Part shown: one piece after another, positions 30,901-39,325 of the stretch | How the letters are laid out: the number at the start of each line of letters is the position of its first letter | Position numbering within the stretch: the stretch's first letter is position 1 | Assembly (NCBI GenBank): GCA_029582155.1 | Contig: CM055896.1 | Span: 2,591,501-2,655,500 of the forward strand | Source: Panopea generosa | Lineage: Eukaryota; Mollusca; Bivalvia; Adapedonta; Hiatellidae | Direction: 5' to 3' | DNA length: 64,000 nucleotides | Position numbers and translations under genes: made by a program | The notes under the pieces: model-generated | Databases searched by the model: none | What the model saw: only the letters and a program-made list of their open reading frames with translations | What the model was told of the DNA's origin: nothing

Positions 30901-33900
30901 CCCATACAAGACCTCCAGGCGTTTTACAAGGTACGGTTGTGTTGATACAATTTTAGGATACAACTCTGAAGGAAGTAAAAACTTAACAAAAAACAAAATA
31001 AATCAGAGAATGGAATGAGAACCAGATATGTTATCATTCTATTTAATTGTCTATCCCACATGGATGAAGTCATGATTGATATTTTTTTCTCCCATTTATC
31101 TCAGGCAAATGATAGACCCTCAATAATGGCCGTCATCCCAGAAATATCTTCTTTTAAATGCGAGTTTAATACCCAAAATCTCAATGATATATATGTACGA
31201 ACAAATTGAAAGTGTATAGTTTAAGTATATATCAAAAATTACACCTGTTATCTTTACGCACATTGTTTGTTTAAATAATACACTTCATATATAATTTTTA
31301 CCCCGGCCCTGTTATCATAGGTAAGCAAGAGGTCATAGAAATAGAAGTTGTCATCATTATTATTCTGATGTATCTTCTATCTCTTTTTCTACATTTCTTA
31401 CAACAAAATCAAGTTGTAAAATAATTTTGCAGGAGTGAAAATAAAAATATATATGATTACGATTTGTGGATAAGAAAATATATTACACAAATAGATTTCG
31501 TCTGGTCATGTTAAAAAGACGTCACATATCATGAAAATTGGAGTGTTCCTCCAAGGGGAAACCAGTACCTTCTATGAGCAACAATGGGAGAATGTCTGCC
31601 GTGACAAAGACAGAATGATCTCATGATTGGTAAGGATGTTTCTATTTCAGGAGTCCAAGTTGAGGTTCGACGATGATGTCGATTTCAAGAAGAGAGCCTA
31701 CAATGCAGTTGTAAATCTCCAGAATTATAATGAAGATCACATGAAAGCATGGAGACTAATCTGTGACGTCTCGAGGCAAGGTATGATCACAATATTGTAT
31801 TCTGTCCAGACCTCTTCCAGTAATTAAATGTTTTGCAAGACTTGCCTGCATCGTTTGTCTCAATCTCTCCCAGGATGCACTGCGCTATGCTTCATTAACC
31901 TTCTCTCAACCTATTAACTATTACAAGGTTCATGCAATATCAAATCTACTGCACAATTGACAAATTCATGACATGGCAGTTCTGTAATATTTTGATTATA
32001 CCAACTTCCACATTTATTAAACGAGTTGGCAAAAATGATGTAATGCTTGGCAGAGTGTTGCATAATATATTTTTACAACTCGTTTAATAAATTCACCTTT
32101 AAGCAAGCACTTGTGTAAGATCCTTAATTTATTATTTCAATATTTCATCTGCCATGACTCTCTTTCTATTAGTTGAAGACAATATGTTTGGAAATTCACA
32201 ATTTTAGATATTTAGATCAGATGATCAAATTCTCAAAGTACTGATATCTGGACTTTAATAAATATTCATGTGCTCTCTTTATTAAGATTCATGTGCTCTC
32301 CTTATTAATATTCATGTGATCTCCTTATTAATATTCATGTGCTCTCCATATTAATATTCATGTACCCTCCCTATTTCATTGATAGTACTGTAGCGTTTAA
32401 TTTGTTACTGCTTGCATAATTATATAAAATACTTGAAAAAAAAGAAATTCGAGGTATAAAAAGTAGTCCCTGTGTCGCGTATGATTATTTTGGCAGTGAT
32501 CAACACTGCAAAGCATAATCACGACATTATAAGGAGGACTGTGCCTTTGGTATAATTAAGTCTGGCTAAACATCATTAACGAAAAAATATAACTTTGCGA
32601 ACTGCGTCTCACTAAAATTTATACCACATGTTTGTATCATATTACAGAATTCCAAAAAGTATATAAACGTCTGGGCGTGACAATCACAGAGCGAGGCGAG
32701 TCCTTCTACCAGGAGATGATGAAGGAAGTTGTCAAAGAACTCGATGATAAAGGTTTGATTATTTAATTAACACAACATTTAACATTATATTTTTGTGAAT
32801 ACCAAATAATACTGGGTAGGCCTTGCAAAACAAGCATTTTACGCTAGATCAAACAATTTTGATAACAAAGAGAAACCTGTACAATGGTGCACATGACTGA
32901 TGACAGTAGAGCTGTTTGCTTTTACCAAGTTACAGAATCTCTACTTTAAGTTTGATCAAACATATGAGAATATTTACATTTCTACTGCAATTGGTCTAAT
33001 GAAGTATATAAATTATTAACTATATTTCATTTCCCAATGAAATACATTATCAGTTAGGCAGAGCTAAAAACGAGCAGTTTACATTTCATTGTTTGCATGG
33101 TCGTGTTTTTACTTGTACGATGTTACGTCATGAGTTTCATGTGATGTTTGCCATAAGTTGCTGTAAAAACATTGCTTTTTTAATCATGAGATTGATTTTG
33201 TGATTTATTGCGTATAATCTACATTTTTAATATCAATATGGCAAAATAACATATAAATAGTTTTATCAGCACAATTTTGAGATTTCATCCTGTGATGAAA
33301 AACATAAGTCTAGTTTAATGTTGCTGAGAAACCCTTTGAGCTCTACAAAAATTTTTGTTTAAACTTGTTTAAAGATTGATTCAAGTATATTATACAGTCA
33401 AACCTGTCTTAAGCAGCCAGTCATTGGAAGGAGCAAATGTGGCCAGGTTGTTGCTTAATACAGGTCAATTTGCTCTGAAAGCATAGAAATGGGAATTAGC
33501 AAATGTGGCTGCTTAAGACAAGTGGCTGCTTAATAGAGGTGACCACTTACACAGGTTTGACTATAATTCAAAACTGTTCTCTGTATTTTTGGCAGGTTTT
33601 ACTGAGATGGATGATGGTCGAAAAATAATGTTTGTGGAGGGTCAGAAAGTTCCTCTGACATTGGTGAAGTCGGACGGCGGGTATACATATGACACTTCTG
33701 ACATGGCATGTATACGACATCGGTTAAAAGTGGAGAAAGGGGATTGGCTAATATATGTGGTCGATGCAGGACAGGTAAGCGGTGTTATAATTCAATTTAT
33801 AAACTTTTTACATTCTAAATGGCTCTTGGATGGGATTTGTGAATGATGTACCGTATATCGTCGGCCATAAGGCGAGTCGGGCCATAAGTCGAGGGGACTT

Positions 33901-36006
33901 TTTGACCTTCAGATCTCAGTTTTTTGCATTGACCCTTCCTTAAGTCGACCCAGAATTTTTGAAAAGGAAGTGAGTGAGATTTGGGTCACCTAAATATTAA
34001 AATTCCTACAGTAGCGATTGCCTGCACTCACAACTGACCTTACGCCAGTATACGTTTATGTACCGTTATCGAATCAACGGCAAATATGCAGCCGACAAAC
34101 AAATGCAGTCTTCTGTTGAATATTTGGTATATTCTGTAATCCGTGGATAAGTGTCACCACATATGTGGGAATGCAAATTGCAATAATCGGTTACTTCTGA
34201 CCCAAATATCCCAAGGCAATTTTCGGCATATATGTTTACACCCCGTGCCAACATCGTATAGGTTGCTAGGCAACGCAATCTTTCGGCTGACCAAGATCAA
34301 GGTTTCCCTTGCATAGAGTTAAAACATCAAGCGTCTAATTGAAACCGATCATTTTTTTCAACTGTCAATCAGAGTTTTCCATGAACAAAGTAACTTTCCA
34401 CGTATGACGTAATCATCCTTTGTGTTTGCGAGATGCATAGTTGATTGACAAGAGTGTAATTCAATTCTGCACCTTTGGTGTCATTGTTCATATAGACTGT
34501 TGCTGAAACTGAAATTCGACGTTCAAAACTTCAGTAGGAGCTGACCGTTGGTAAAAAAAATCATCACTCGGGACTAGGACGGGGCCATAAGTCGAGTAGG
34601 GATTCAGAGAGTGATTTTGGAGTCTGAAAAATTCGACTTATGGCCGACGATATACGGTATACATGATATATCATTGAAAACATATTGAGACAGAATTACC
34701 AGTTAAGTATGAATATTTACATTCGGGGCATAAATGGAACTACTTAAATGAATCTTTTTAAAATTTTGGCAAGGTGTGCTGACAACTGATAAATAACTGA
34801 AATACTGCTGGAAAAAAGTTGTAATATGCACATGCTAATATATAAAGTCTTATAGAACCTTTTTTTTAAATATTGAGAGTTACAGGTTCACGAATTTGTA
34901 CAATGTAAGGGGGATAATCATGCACATTATGTTGCATATTAAATAAATACATTGTTGCTGCCCTTTGATTTTGTTCAATAATTATTATTTCAATGCCGCT
35001 TTTAATTTTATCAGCATGATGGATTCCCCTTTTGGTAACCCTTGTCTAGTGGGGTTAGCAGCCATTTAACTCTCGCCACACAATAGTGTCCATTTTTATG
35101 TTATGGTAGCAAGATTCTTGCACTTAGAAAAATCCTATGTTATTTAGTTTGAAATATTTTGAAAATGATTCATAGAGACTGTAAAGATGAGTAGATTAAG
35201 AGCTGACATAGCATATACAGATAGGACAAGAGATAGTCTTTGTTACATTTCAATGATGATTATGAAAAATTGTGTCCAATTAAAATTTTAATAGTATGTC
35301 TTGTTTTGTGACAACTGTTGCTCCTTTGCCAGAAACCGCACTATTCGCAAATAACTGGTTTTCATCAAGCTAGGTTAGCTATTGTGTAGATTTTATAATT
35401 AAAAAAGTTAATCAGAATAATAATTTTTTATTTTCTGTCAGTTTTATTTTATTAATAATCAATGCATTAATTAAAACTATTGTCTAATTGTAGAAAAGGG
35501 AATTTGATCTATTGTTTGAGGTATGGGAGAAAATTTATTGTTTAGATCAATGTTCTGTTGGAATTGAAATTTGCAATGTATTGTTACTTGGCAATGAGTT
35601 TTGTAACATGATACGGTATCCATAACTGTACTCAGCCTCAACTAAGTAAATGGTAATAATTATAACACAGAGAAATCAAATTTAAATCATATCTCTTGTT
35701 TAAGCCTATTTATTTTACATTGACTGTGAAACTTTATGTGAAAATGTTTGCGGATACATGTGATAGGACAGTGGTGCTACTCAGATTTATTCTGAGGTTT
35801 TTCCTCAATCAATATTGAAACAACTTTTAATGCGTTGAAAATGGTATTACATAGTTATAAACCCCATTAAAATATATTTGTACAATTTGTTTTTAGAGTG
35901 GACATTTTGATCTGATCTTCCCAGCAGCACAAAAGGCAGGCTATTATAATCCAAATGTGACAAGGGTCGAACATGTGGCTTTTGGCGTTGTTCTTGGAGA
36001 AGACAA
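18892..36006 (+). CDS. RARS1: Cytosolic arginyl-tRNA synthetase, N-terminal about 450 residues (ten exons), C-terminus not found
   Basis: Ten exons with GT-AG introns join to one frame: 18892-18936, 20732-20878, 24281-24460, 26996-27085, 28859-29037, 30747-30930, 31651-31780, 32648-32752, 33596-33774, 35897-36006 (1349 bases). The enzyme attaches arginine to tRNA-Arg in the cytosol, within the multi-synthetase complex in animals. Residues about 1-65 form a leucine-zipper-like helix as in the long animal isoform that binds AIMP1. Residues 73-165 are the Add-1 domain ([20 protein letters not shown]). The catalytic Rossmann fold starts at [18 protein letters not shown], where HVGH (209-212) is the HIGH signature. 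Later landmarks are [63 protein letters not shown] and FGVVLGEDK. The start is chosen because ATGG after TTTCATC opens the first exon and gives the expected short N-terminus. About 210 C-terminal residues, including the anticodon-binding domain, are missing from the window. Confidence 0.96.
19966..20185 (+). mobile_element. SINE family C, best-preserved copy
   Basis: Head GGGCTGAGTGGTCTAAGG (box A, Leu/Ser-tRNA-like) and box B GGGGTTCGAGTC. The body has CTTTGCGTGAGAAAGTTTCC, CAGTTACTTGCGGAAGGACG and TTCCTCCACCAGTAAAACTG, and the tail is ATATATAACCTGAAATGTGT and AAAATGGC. Copies or fragments elsewhere at 831, 13341, 35771, 44575, 45498, 46478, 55816, 60652 and 61558. Confidence 0.85.
20205..20415 (+). 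mobile_element. SINE family E, full-length copy
   Basis: tRNA-like head with box A TGGTCCAATGGTAGAGC and box B GTGGGTTTGATCATC. The body contains TGTTGTCCTTGAGCAAGTCA, AGTACTGGTTCTGCCCAGGA and GATTTGTCTAAGTTGTAAGA. Its 3' half recurs at 9190-9290 (-) and about 41066-41145 (+). Confidence 0.8.
20432..20520 (+). mobile_element. SINE family A tail fragment
   Basis: Contains AGGATCCAAGGAAAGAGTGG, TTAGGTTTAATGACTGTCTG and TTAGCCCACATAGC followed by an A/T-rich end; matches the 3' part of the full copies. Confidence 0.65.
20732..20878 (+). CDS. RARS1: RARS1 exon 2 (residues 16-64, leucine-zipper helix)
   Basis: Acceptor TTTCAG|GAAGCT, donor AGG|GTATGG, phase 0 on both sides. Encodes [15 protein letters not shown], then [20 protein letters not shown] with Leu/Val heptad spacing. 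Confidence 0.95.
21520..21975 (-). repeat. Repeat family F copy (reverse orientation)
   Basis: Contains reverse complements of the landmarks in 26319-26864: TATCAGAATTTTTC, GACCCCATATGGCCA-like, CTAAGTTAGACTA, TTTTGTCACATAATATCATT, TGTTGTCTATTTTTAG and GTCACGTTTTGGTGGATTTG. Confidence 0.7.
23339..23530. mobile_element. Small TIR element (192 bp), TA-flanked
   Basis: Ends are inverted: CAGTAGAACTTTGATGGCT at the left and AGTTCTACTG at the right, with internal GTTCGAGTCAAG and GCAGTTCGAGCTA related to each other. TA flanks both ends, as in Tc1/mariner-type insertions. Non-coding MITE. Confidence 0.75.
23912..24130. mobile_element. MITE of the GATTATCAT family, copy 1
   Basis: The left end (TAGGCCATAATAAAGTAATT, GCTAGATTATCATCC) is mirrored at the right end (GGATGATAATCAAGCAATTA, ATTTATAGTGG), giving an imperfect inverted repeat of about 35 bp. 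The centre has CCCTAATTTTCATGCCGCC and A/T runs. Other copies: 24501-24655, 39200-39325, 44757-44970, and 59107-59510 (interrupted). Confidence 0.75.
24281..24460 (+). CDS. RARS1: RARS1 exon 3 (residues 65-124, Add-1 domain start)
   Basis: Acceptor CTTTTAG|AACATT, donor CAG|GTAAAT. Encodes [20 protein letters not shown] and [15 protein letters not shown], matching the human N-terminal domain. Confidence 0.97.
24501..24655. mobile_element. MITE of the GATTATCAT family, left-truncated copy
   Basis: Starts at TTAGGCCATTTTAATGCTGC (much of the left terminal repeat lost) and ends GGATGATAATCTAGAAATTA, ATTCATAATGG. Confidence 0.65.
24795..25600 (+). repeat. Tandem repeat, about 2.6 units of 306-321 bp
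   Basis: Units begin near 24801, 25107 and 25428. Each carries ATAGCA(T/C)(C/T)TTCA, TTAATCTTAACCAA-like, ATAACCACAAGATCTC, GGGCTTATAAGCACATTTT and, in the first two, GGGTCAAATTTGGGG with TTTACATA. Related sequence at 3480-3660 and 52700-53200 suggests the unit comes from a dispersed family. Confidence 0.75.
25960..26285 (+). repeat. Repeat family F, 5'-truncated copy
   Basis: Shares CATTCTAAAAATAGACAG, ACTGCT-GG, TTCAAACTCTTTCTAAGA, GAAATCACTCATTTGA and the end AAATGCTGATATAATTCCTC with the copy that follows at 26319. Confidence 0.7.
26319..26864 (+). repeat. Repeat family F, best complete copy (about 545 bp)
   Basis: The left end TTTAAACGGATTGTATCAGG and right end AATCCTGATATATTCCCTTT are imperfect inverted repeats (ATATCAGGAT core). 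Internal landmarks are TTAAAAAATGAAATTATTAT, AAAATGGATAAAAAGCATCT, CACCAAAATGTGACAAAATT and CCCATTCTAAAAATAGACAG. At least six copies or pieces occur in RARS1 introns. No ORF; class unknown, MITE-like. Confidence 0.75.
26996..27085 (+). CDS. RARS1: RARS1 exon 4 (residues 125-154)
   Basis: Acceptor TTTTTCTAG|AAACTG, donor AAG|GTAATC. Encodes [20 protein letters not shown] and ITDVDFFEK, matching the Add-1 region. Confidence 0.95.
27086..28858 (+). other. RARS1 intron 4
   Basis: 1.8 kb of AT-rich DNA with scattered fragments resembling bivalve intergenic repeats (TGTGTGTGCGTCTGTGCATG, TTGTCCAGGTTATTTCT); no discrete element or exon recognised. Confidence 0.75.
28859..29037 (+). CDS. RARS1: RARS1 exon 5 (residues 155-213; HIGH signature)
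   Basis: Acceptor TATTTCAG|GTGGAG, donor AG|GTAAGA, splitting Arg214. Encodes [14 protein letters not shown] and [21 protein letters not shown] is the ATP-binding HIGH motif of this class I synthetase. Confidence 0.98.
29110..29482 (+). mobile_element. Hairpin MITE (family H1), long-array copy nested in family F
   Basis: Ends TTATCCCTTTACTCC and AGTAAAGGGTTA. One hairpin arm has been partly deleted: ACAGTGCAATCTGAACACTT joins both halves. An internal 25-bp tandem unit has expanded to about eight copies (29249-29470), versus two to three in the copy at 8784. Confidence 0.8.
29249..29470 (+). repeat. 25-bp minisatellite inside a MITE, about 8 copies
   Basis: Unit AGAGGTGTCCAAAGGCGTCT followed by ATATT. 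One unit is 23 bp (two bases deleted) and others carry single changes. Confidence 0.92.
30747..30930 (+). CDS. RARS1: RARS1 exon 6 (residues 214-275)
   Basis: Acceptor ATTTCTAG|GTCCAC completes Arg214; donor AAG|GTACGG. Encodes [20 protein letters not shown] and [20 protein letters not shown], nearly identical to animal RARS1. Confidence 0.98.
30931..31650 (+). other. RARS1 intron 6
   Basis: 720 bp, AT-rich, nothing recognised. Confidence 0.8.
31651..31780 (+). CDS. RARS1: RARS1 exon 7 (residues 276-318)
   Basis: Acceptor CTATTTCAG|GAGTCC, donor CAAG|GTATGA, splitting Glu319. Encodes [20 protein letters not shown] and [12 protein letters not shown]. Confidence 0.97.
32012..32092. repeat. 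81-bp element with perfect 17-bp terminal inverted repeats
   Basis: Left ATTTATTAAACGAGTTG (32012-32028) and right its exact reverse complement (32076-32092). It could be a very small MITE or solo hairpin. Confidence 0.7.
32255..32370 (+). repeat. 23-bp minisatellite, about 5 copies
   Basis: Unit ATTAATATTCATGTGCTCTC plus CTT with minor variants (first unit AATAAATATTCATGTGCTCT). Confidence 0.88.
32648..32752 (+). CDS. RARS1: RARS1 exon 8 (residues 319-353)
   Basis: Acceptor ATATTACAG|AATTCC completes Glu319; donor AAAG|GTTTGA, splitting Gly354. Encodes [20 protein letters not shown] and [15 protein letters not shown]. Confidence 0.96.
32753..33595 (+). other. RARS1 intron 8
   Basis: Near its 3' end it contains a CAGTCAAACCTGT MITE (33395-33565) whose right end is only about 30 bases from exon 9. 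The rest is AT-rich with nothing recognised. Confidence 0.8.
33395..33565. mobile_element. MITE with CAGTCAAACCTGT terminal repeats, copy 1
   Basis: Left CAGTCAAACCTGTCTTAAGC, right ACAGGTTTGACTA, TA at both sides. Internal GTGGCTGCTTAAGACAAGTG and related GCAGCC stretches form further inverted repeats. It overlaps the likely branch-point region of the exon 9 acceptor. Copies: 46237-46414, 57549-57726, and a part at 63078-63150. Confidence 0.8.
33596..33774 (+). CDS. RARS1: RARS1 exon 9 (residues 354-413)
   Basis: Acceptor TTTTTGGCAG|GTTTTACTG completes Gly354; donor CAG|GTAAGC. Encodes [34 protein letters not shown] and [10 protein letters not shown]. These match catalytic-domain segments around the arginine and ATP sites. 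Confidence 0.98.
33849..34659. mobile_element. 811-bp TIR element (TACCGTATATCGTCGGCCAT ends)
   Basis: Perfect terminal inverted repeats of 23 bp begin TACCGTATATCGTCGGCCAT and end with its complement ATGGCCGACGATATACGGTA. The outer TA probably represents the target dinucleotide. A subterminal motif GGCCATAAGTCGAG occurs at both ends in direct orientation (about 33889 and 34576). No long ORF, so non-autonomous; the TA target suggests the Tc1/mariner/pogo superfamily, but this is inference. Confidence 0.8.
35771..35870 (+). mobile_element. SINE family C 3' fragment
   Basis: GACAGTGGTGCTACTCAGAT, TTATTCTGAGG and GTTGAAAATGGTATTACA resemble the 3' half of family C. Confidence 0.5.
35897..36006 (+). 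CDS. RARS1: RARS1 exon 10 (residues 414-449), last exon found
   Basis: Acceptor TTGTTTTTAG|AGTGGA, donor AA|GTAAGT (consensus), splitting Lys450. Encodes [20 protein letters not shown] and [17 protein letters not shown]. The next residues in the family are a Lys-rich stretch and KTRSG; they are not found downstream. Confidence 0.97.
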
Positions 36007-36028
36007 GTAAGTTTTATTGTAGTTTTAT

Positions 36029-36056
36029 CCCCCCCCCCCCCCCCCCCCCCCCCCCC
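36029..36056 (+). repeat. C28 homopolymer just after the exon 10 donor
   Basis: Twenty-eight consecutive C starting 22 bases after exon 10. The complementary G run could form quadruplex DNA. Length is likely to be assembly-sensitive. Confidence 0.9.
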
Positions 36057-37765
36057 ACTGCCTCCACACTGTTTATATATATCAAACAAAGTTGAAGTCA
36101 CCTTACCTGGACACTAAGTATCAAAAAAAAAAGTCATACAAAAGCAAAGTGTGTTAATTCATTAAACTTTCTAGTTTAAGAAGTTGACTTGGAACTCAAA
36201 ATCTAAAAAAATTTCAAACCCTGTAAACATAACAGGGTGAAAAATGTAGTATTCGGAAATTTTTTAAATAATCGTTACCACTTGTGACTGCAGGTAATTA
36301 TAGCAATTTGCTTGTATTTATGTTATCTGACCATTCTTAGGTTAGGTGTTTGCATGAATTTGAAACCAGCATTGTAACAGCATTGTAATTTATTTGCTAC
36401 AAATGACGTGTTTCTAACATTTTAACAAAAAATAAGGTGGCCCTCGAAGTAGGAGGTCCATGCCATATGTGTTATAAAGGTCATGAAGACCTCTTCCGTC
36501 CTTATCAAGGGGAGTGCTAACCTTCTCTCCTTTCTTATAACACACTGTTATAGTGGTATTGCAAAAATATATATATGTGGTTAAATGCATAATAACTTTG
36601 GATCAGGACGGTAGATTTTAATATTTGATAATCATTAACTATAATTAAATTAGATTTCTATTTGAGTTGATTTTAATTTTGAAGCAAGTGTATCTCGTTT
36701 TACATTTTTTAATACCAGCTGCTTAGTAAGTCTGAAAAGTTTTGCCCTGATATTGACATGAATTTAATTTCAGGAAAAACAAGGGACATAATTCAAATTA
36801 AAAAAAACAACATATTATTCAAACTTCAAAAATATTTTTTATGGTAATGGTTTTTACCCTAAATTGTGAATCTAATCTTGGAATGAATTGATTGGATCTG
36901 CAGTTTTTATTATAAATTTCAAAGAAAAATGATTCATATGAAAAATTTAAAAAGAAATTCATGTAAATAAACCTCACATGAAACTTTATGCAAATAATGT
37001 ATAAATTTCATATGATATTTTATTATTTAAATTTCATATTTATATCATGACATTGTGAAGTTCATATGATATTTCATGTGAAAATGATAATGTAAATTTC
37101 ATATGAATGAACTGTAGGAAATGTCATTAATGTTTTAGATTCTGAAGGATCAGTCACATGAGTGAATTATCAATCAGTTACATTATAGGATGTGGTGATA
37201 TAAGAAGGTGACAATAAATTATGATTTAAATGTAGGAGGGAGGAAAAGGCGGCAAACAAAAATCCGCTGAGTTAGATTTAAATATCTGTCGTTCTTATAC
37301 TTTCTCCCACATTTTCTCCTGTCATTATACTGCAGTCTAAGTCATCGGAAAGTTCTATAAAATTTCACCTGGTGATGGAATTCCTCAGTAGTAAATCTTT
37401 TTAGAGGTGTTTAGAACATTATTTTCCTGATATAAAAAGGGAAATAAAGATTCAGAAAGCTAGCATTGTCACTCTTTGTACAGATGTGTGTAAGGTGTAT
37501 TAAGTTACAGATAGATTGATGATAAGTTTCCCTTACAAAGTTTCCTAGTTACTAAATAAATCTATTTGTAAAGAGTTGTCAGATTGCGTAAAGGTTAAAC
37601 GTGTATTTCAAGAGGTTTACTCCCACTTCAAACACTTTATTGGCAGCTGGGCTTGACTGTTGAGATTATGCTAGGTTGGTTGACAGGAGCTTGCTAGGTT
37701 TATATTTTAAGAATCTGCTAAGATTAGGCAAGAAAGAGCTGACTGGGATTTGGTGCAATGAGCCT
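36057..37765. other. Gene-free AT-rich stretch
   Basis: Nothing recognised apart from frequent TTTCATATGA-type palindromes at 36930-37110. Confidence 0.5.
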
Positions 37766-38110
37766 ACTTGGCTTGGCTGTTATAAGCCTGCTATGTGTGT
37801 GGCTGTTATAAGCAACTATGTTTGGCTGTTATAAGCCTGCTATTGTCTGGCTGTTATAAGCCTGCTATGTGTGGCTGTTATAAGCCACTATGTTTGGCTG
37901 TTATAAGCCTGCTGTGTTTGGCTGTTATAAGCATGCTTTGATTGGCTGTTATAAGCCTGCTTTGTTTGGCTGTTATAAGCCTGCTATTGTTTGGCTGTTA
38001 TAAGCCTGCTTTGATTGGCTGTTATAAGCCTGCTTTGTTTGACTGTTATAAGCCTGCTATGTTTGGCTGTTATAAGCCTGCTATGTTTGGCTGTAACAAA
38101 TATGTTTAAA
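37766..38110 (+). repeat. 24-bp minisatellite (TTTGGCTGTTATAAGCCTGC core)
   Basis: About 14 units of 23-25 bp. The unit shares TTTGGCTGTT and CTTGCTA/CCTGCTA with the 54-bp array that follows, so the two are related. Confidence 0.9.
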
Positions 38111-38235
38111 ACTTGCTATGTCTTGCTTTTGGGAAATTGCTAGGTTTGGCCTTTATAGCTACAAGGTCTGGTTGTCTGTGAAGTCTCTAGGTTTGTTAGT
38201 TATGAACCTTCTAGTTTGTAATCTTGTACACTCGC

Positions 38236-38965
38236 TATGTTTGGCTGTTACACACTTGCTATGTTTGGCTGTTACCAGTATTAGCCTATTAAGTTTGGCT
38301 GTTGTGCTCTTGCTAGGTTTGGCTAGTAACCATAGTGGCCTACTAAGTTTGGCTGTTGTGCACTTGCTAGTTTTGGCTAGTAACCATAGTGGCCTACAAA
38401 GTTTGGCTGTTGAGCACTTGCTAGTTTTGGCTAGTAACCATAGTGGCCTACTAAGTTTGGCTGTTGTGCACTTGCTAGGTTTGGCTAGTAACCATAGTGG
38501 TCTACTAATTTTGGCTGTTGTGCACTTGCTAAGTTTGACTAGTAACCATAGTGGTCTACTTAGTTTGGCTGTTGTGCACTTGCTAGGTTTGGCAAGTAGC
38601 CATAGTGGTAAACTAAGTTTGGCTTATGTTCACTTGCTAGGTTTGGTAAGTAACCACAGTGGTCTACTAAGTTTGGCTGTTGTGCACTTGCTAGGTTTGG
38701 CTAGTAACCATAGTGGTCTACTAAGTTTGGCTGTTGTGCACTTGCTAGGTTTGGCTAGTAACCATATTGGCCTACTAAGTTTGGCTGTTGTGCACTTGCT
38801 GAGTTTGGCTAGTAACCATAGTGGTCTTCCAAGTTTGGCTGTTGTGCATTTGCTAGGTTTGGCTAGTAACCATAGTGGTCTTTTAAGTTTGGCTGTTGTG
38901 CACTTGCTAGGTTTGGCAAGTAACCATAGTGGTCTACTAAGTTTTTGCTGTTGTGCTATTGCAAG
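38236..38965 (+). repeat. 54-bp higher-order minisatellite, about 13 copies
   Basis: Each unit is a 24-bp part (TTTGGCTGTTGTGCACTTGC plus TAGG) and a 30-bp part (TTTGGCTAGTAACCATAGTG plus GTCTACTAAG). Because 54 is a multiple of 3 and the frame has no stop, a 287-codon frame (38118-38981) with an 18-residue Leu-rich period results. It lacks any gene context and is taken as a by-product. Confidence 0.92.
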
Positions 38966-39199
38966 GTTTTGTGCCTTTTAGGTAAAACATATGAGCAGAT
39001 TTTGTACTGGCCGATCCAGCGAGGGAGACGGTTGGTCTTCTAAGCTCCTCACACTTAATCGGTGGACCCCACCTAACCAAAACATTTGGATTCAACTATT
39101 CTTTGTTTGCTTATTATGAGTATACAAGATATGGATAATATTATAAAAAAATATTGTAGTATACTGTAATATAGAATTCAAATCTTATGACTTAAATAA

Positions 39200-39325
39200 A
39201 CTAATTGATAGATTATCATGCCCGCCCGTCCCCTAATTTTCATGCTGTCCTGACCCTTATTTTAATTTTTTTTTTTTATTAAAAATGATAATCTAGCAAT
39301 TTATTTATAATGGCCTTATTGCTTT
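39200..39325. mobile_element. MITE of the GATTATCAT family
   Basis: Left TAATTGATAGATTATCATGC, right ATGATAATCTAGCAATTTAT and TTATAATGGCC; centre CCCCTAATTTTCATGCTG. Confidence 0.7.

Larger units (their letters stand above)
31781..32647 (+). other. RARS1 intron 7
   Basis: Contains a short palindromic element (32012-32092) and a 23-bp tandem repeat (32255-32370). No exon seen. Confidence 0.8.
33775..35896 (+). other. RARS1 intron 9
   Basis: Contains an 811-bp TIR element (33849-34659) starting 75 bases after exon 9 and a family C SINE fragment (about 35771-35870) ending close to exon 10. Remainder AT-rich. Confidence 0.8.

Noticed and set aside
38118-38981. 287-codon plus-strand frame with an 18-residue Leu-rich repeat
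   Set aside because: It is produced by a 54-bp minisatellite whose length is a multiple of 3. It has no gene context, no recognised domain, and the non-repeat ends look like random translation.
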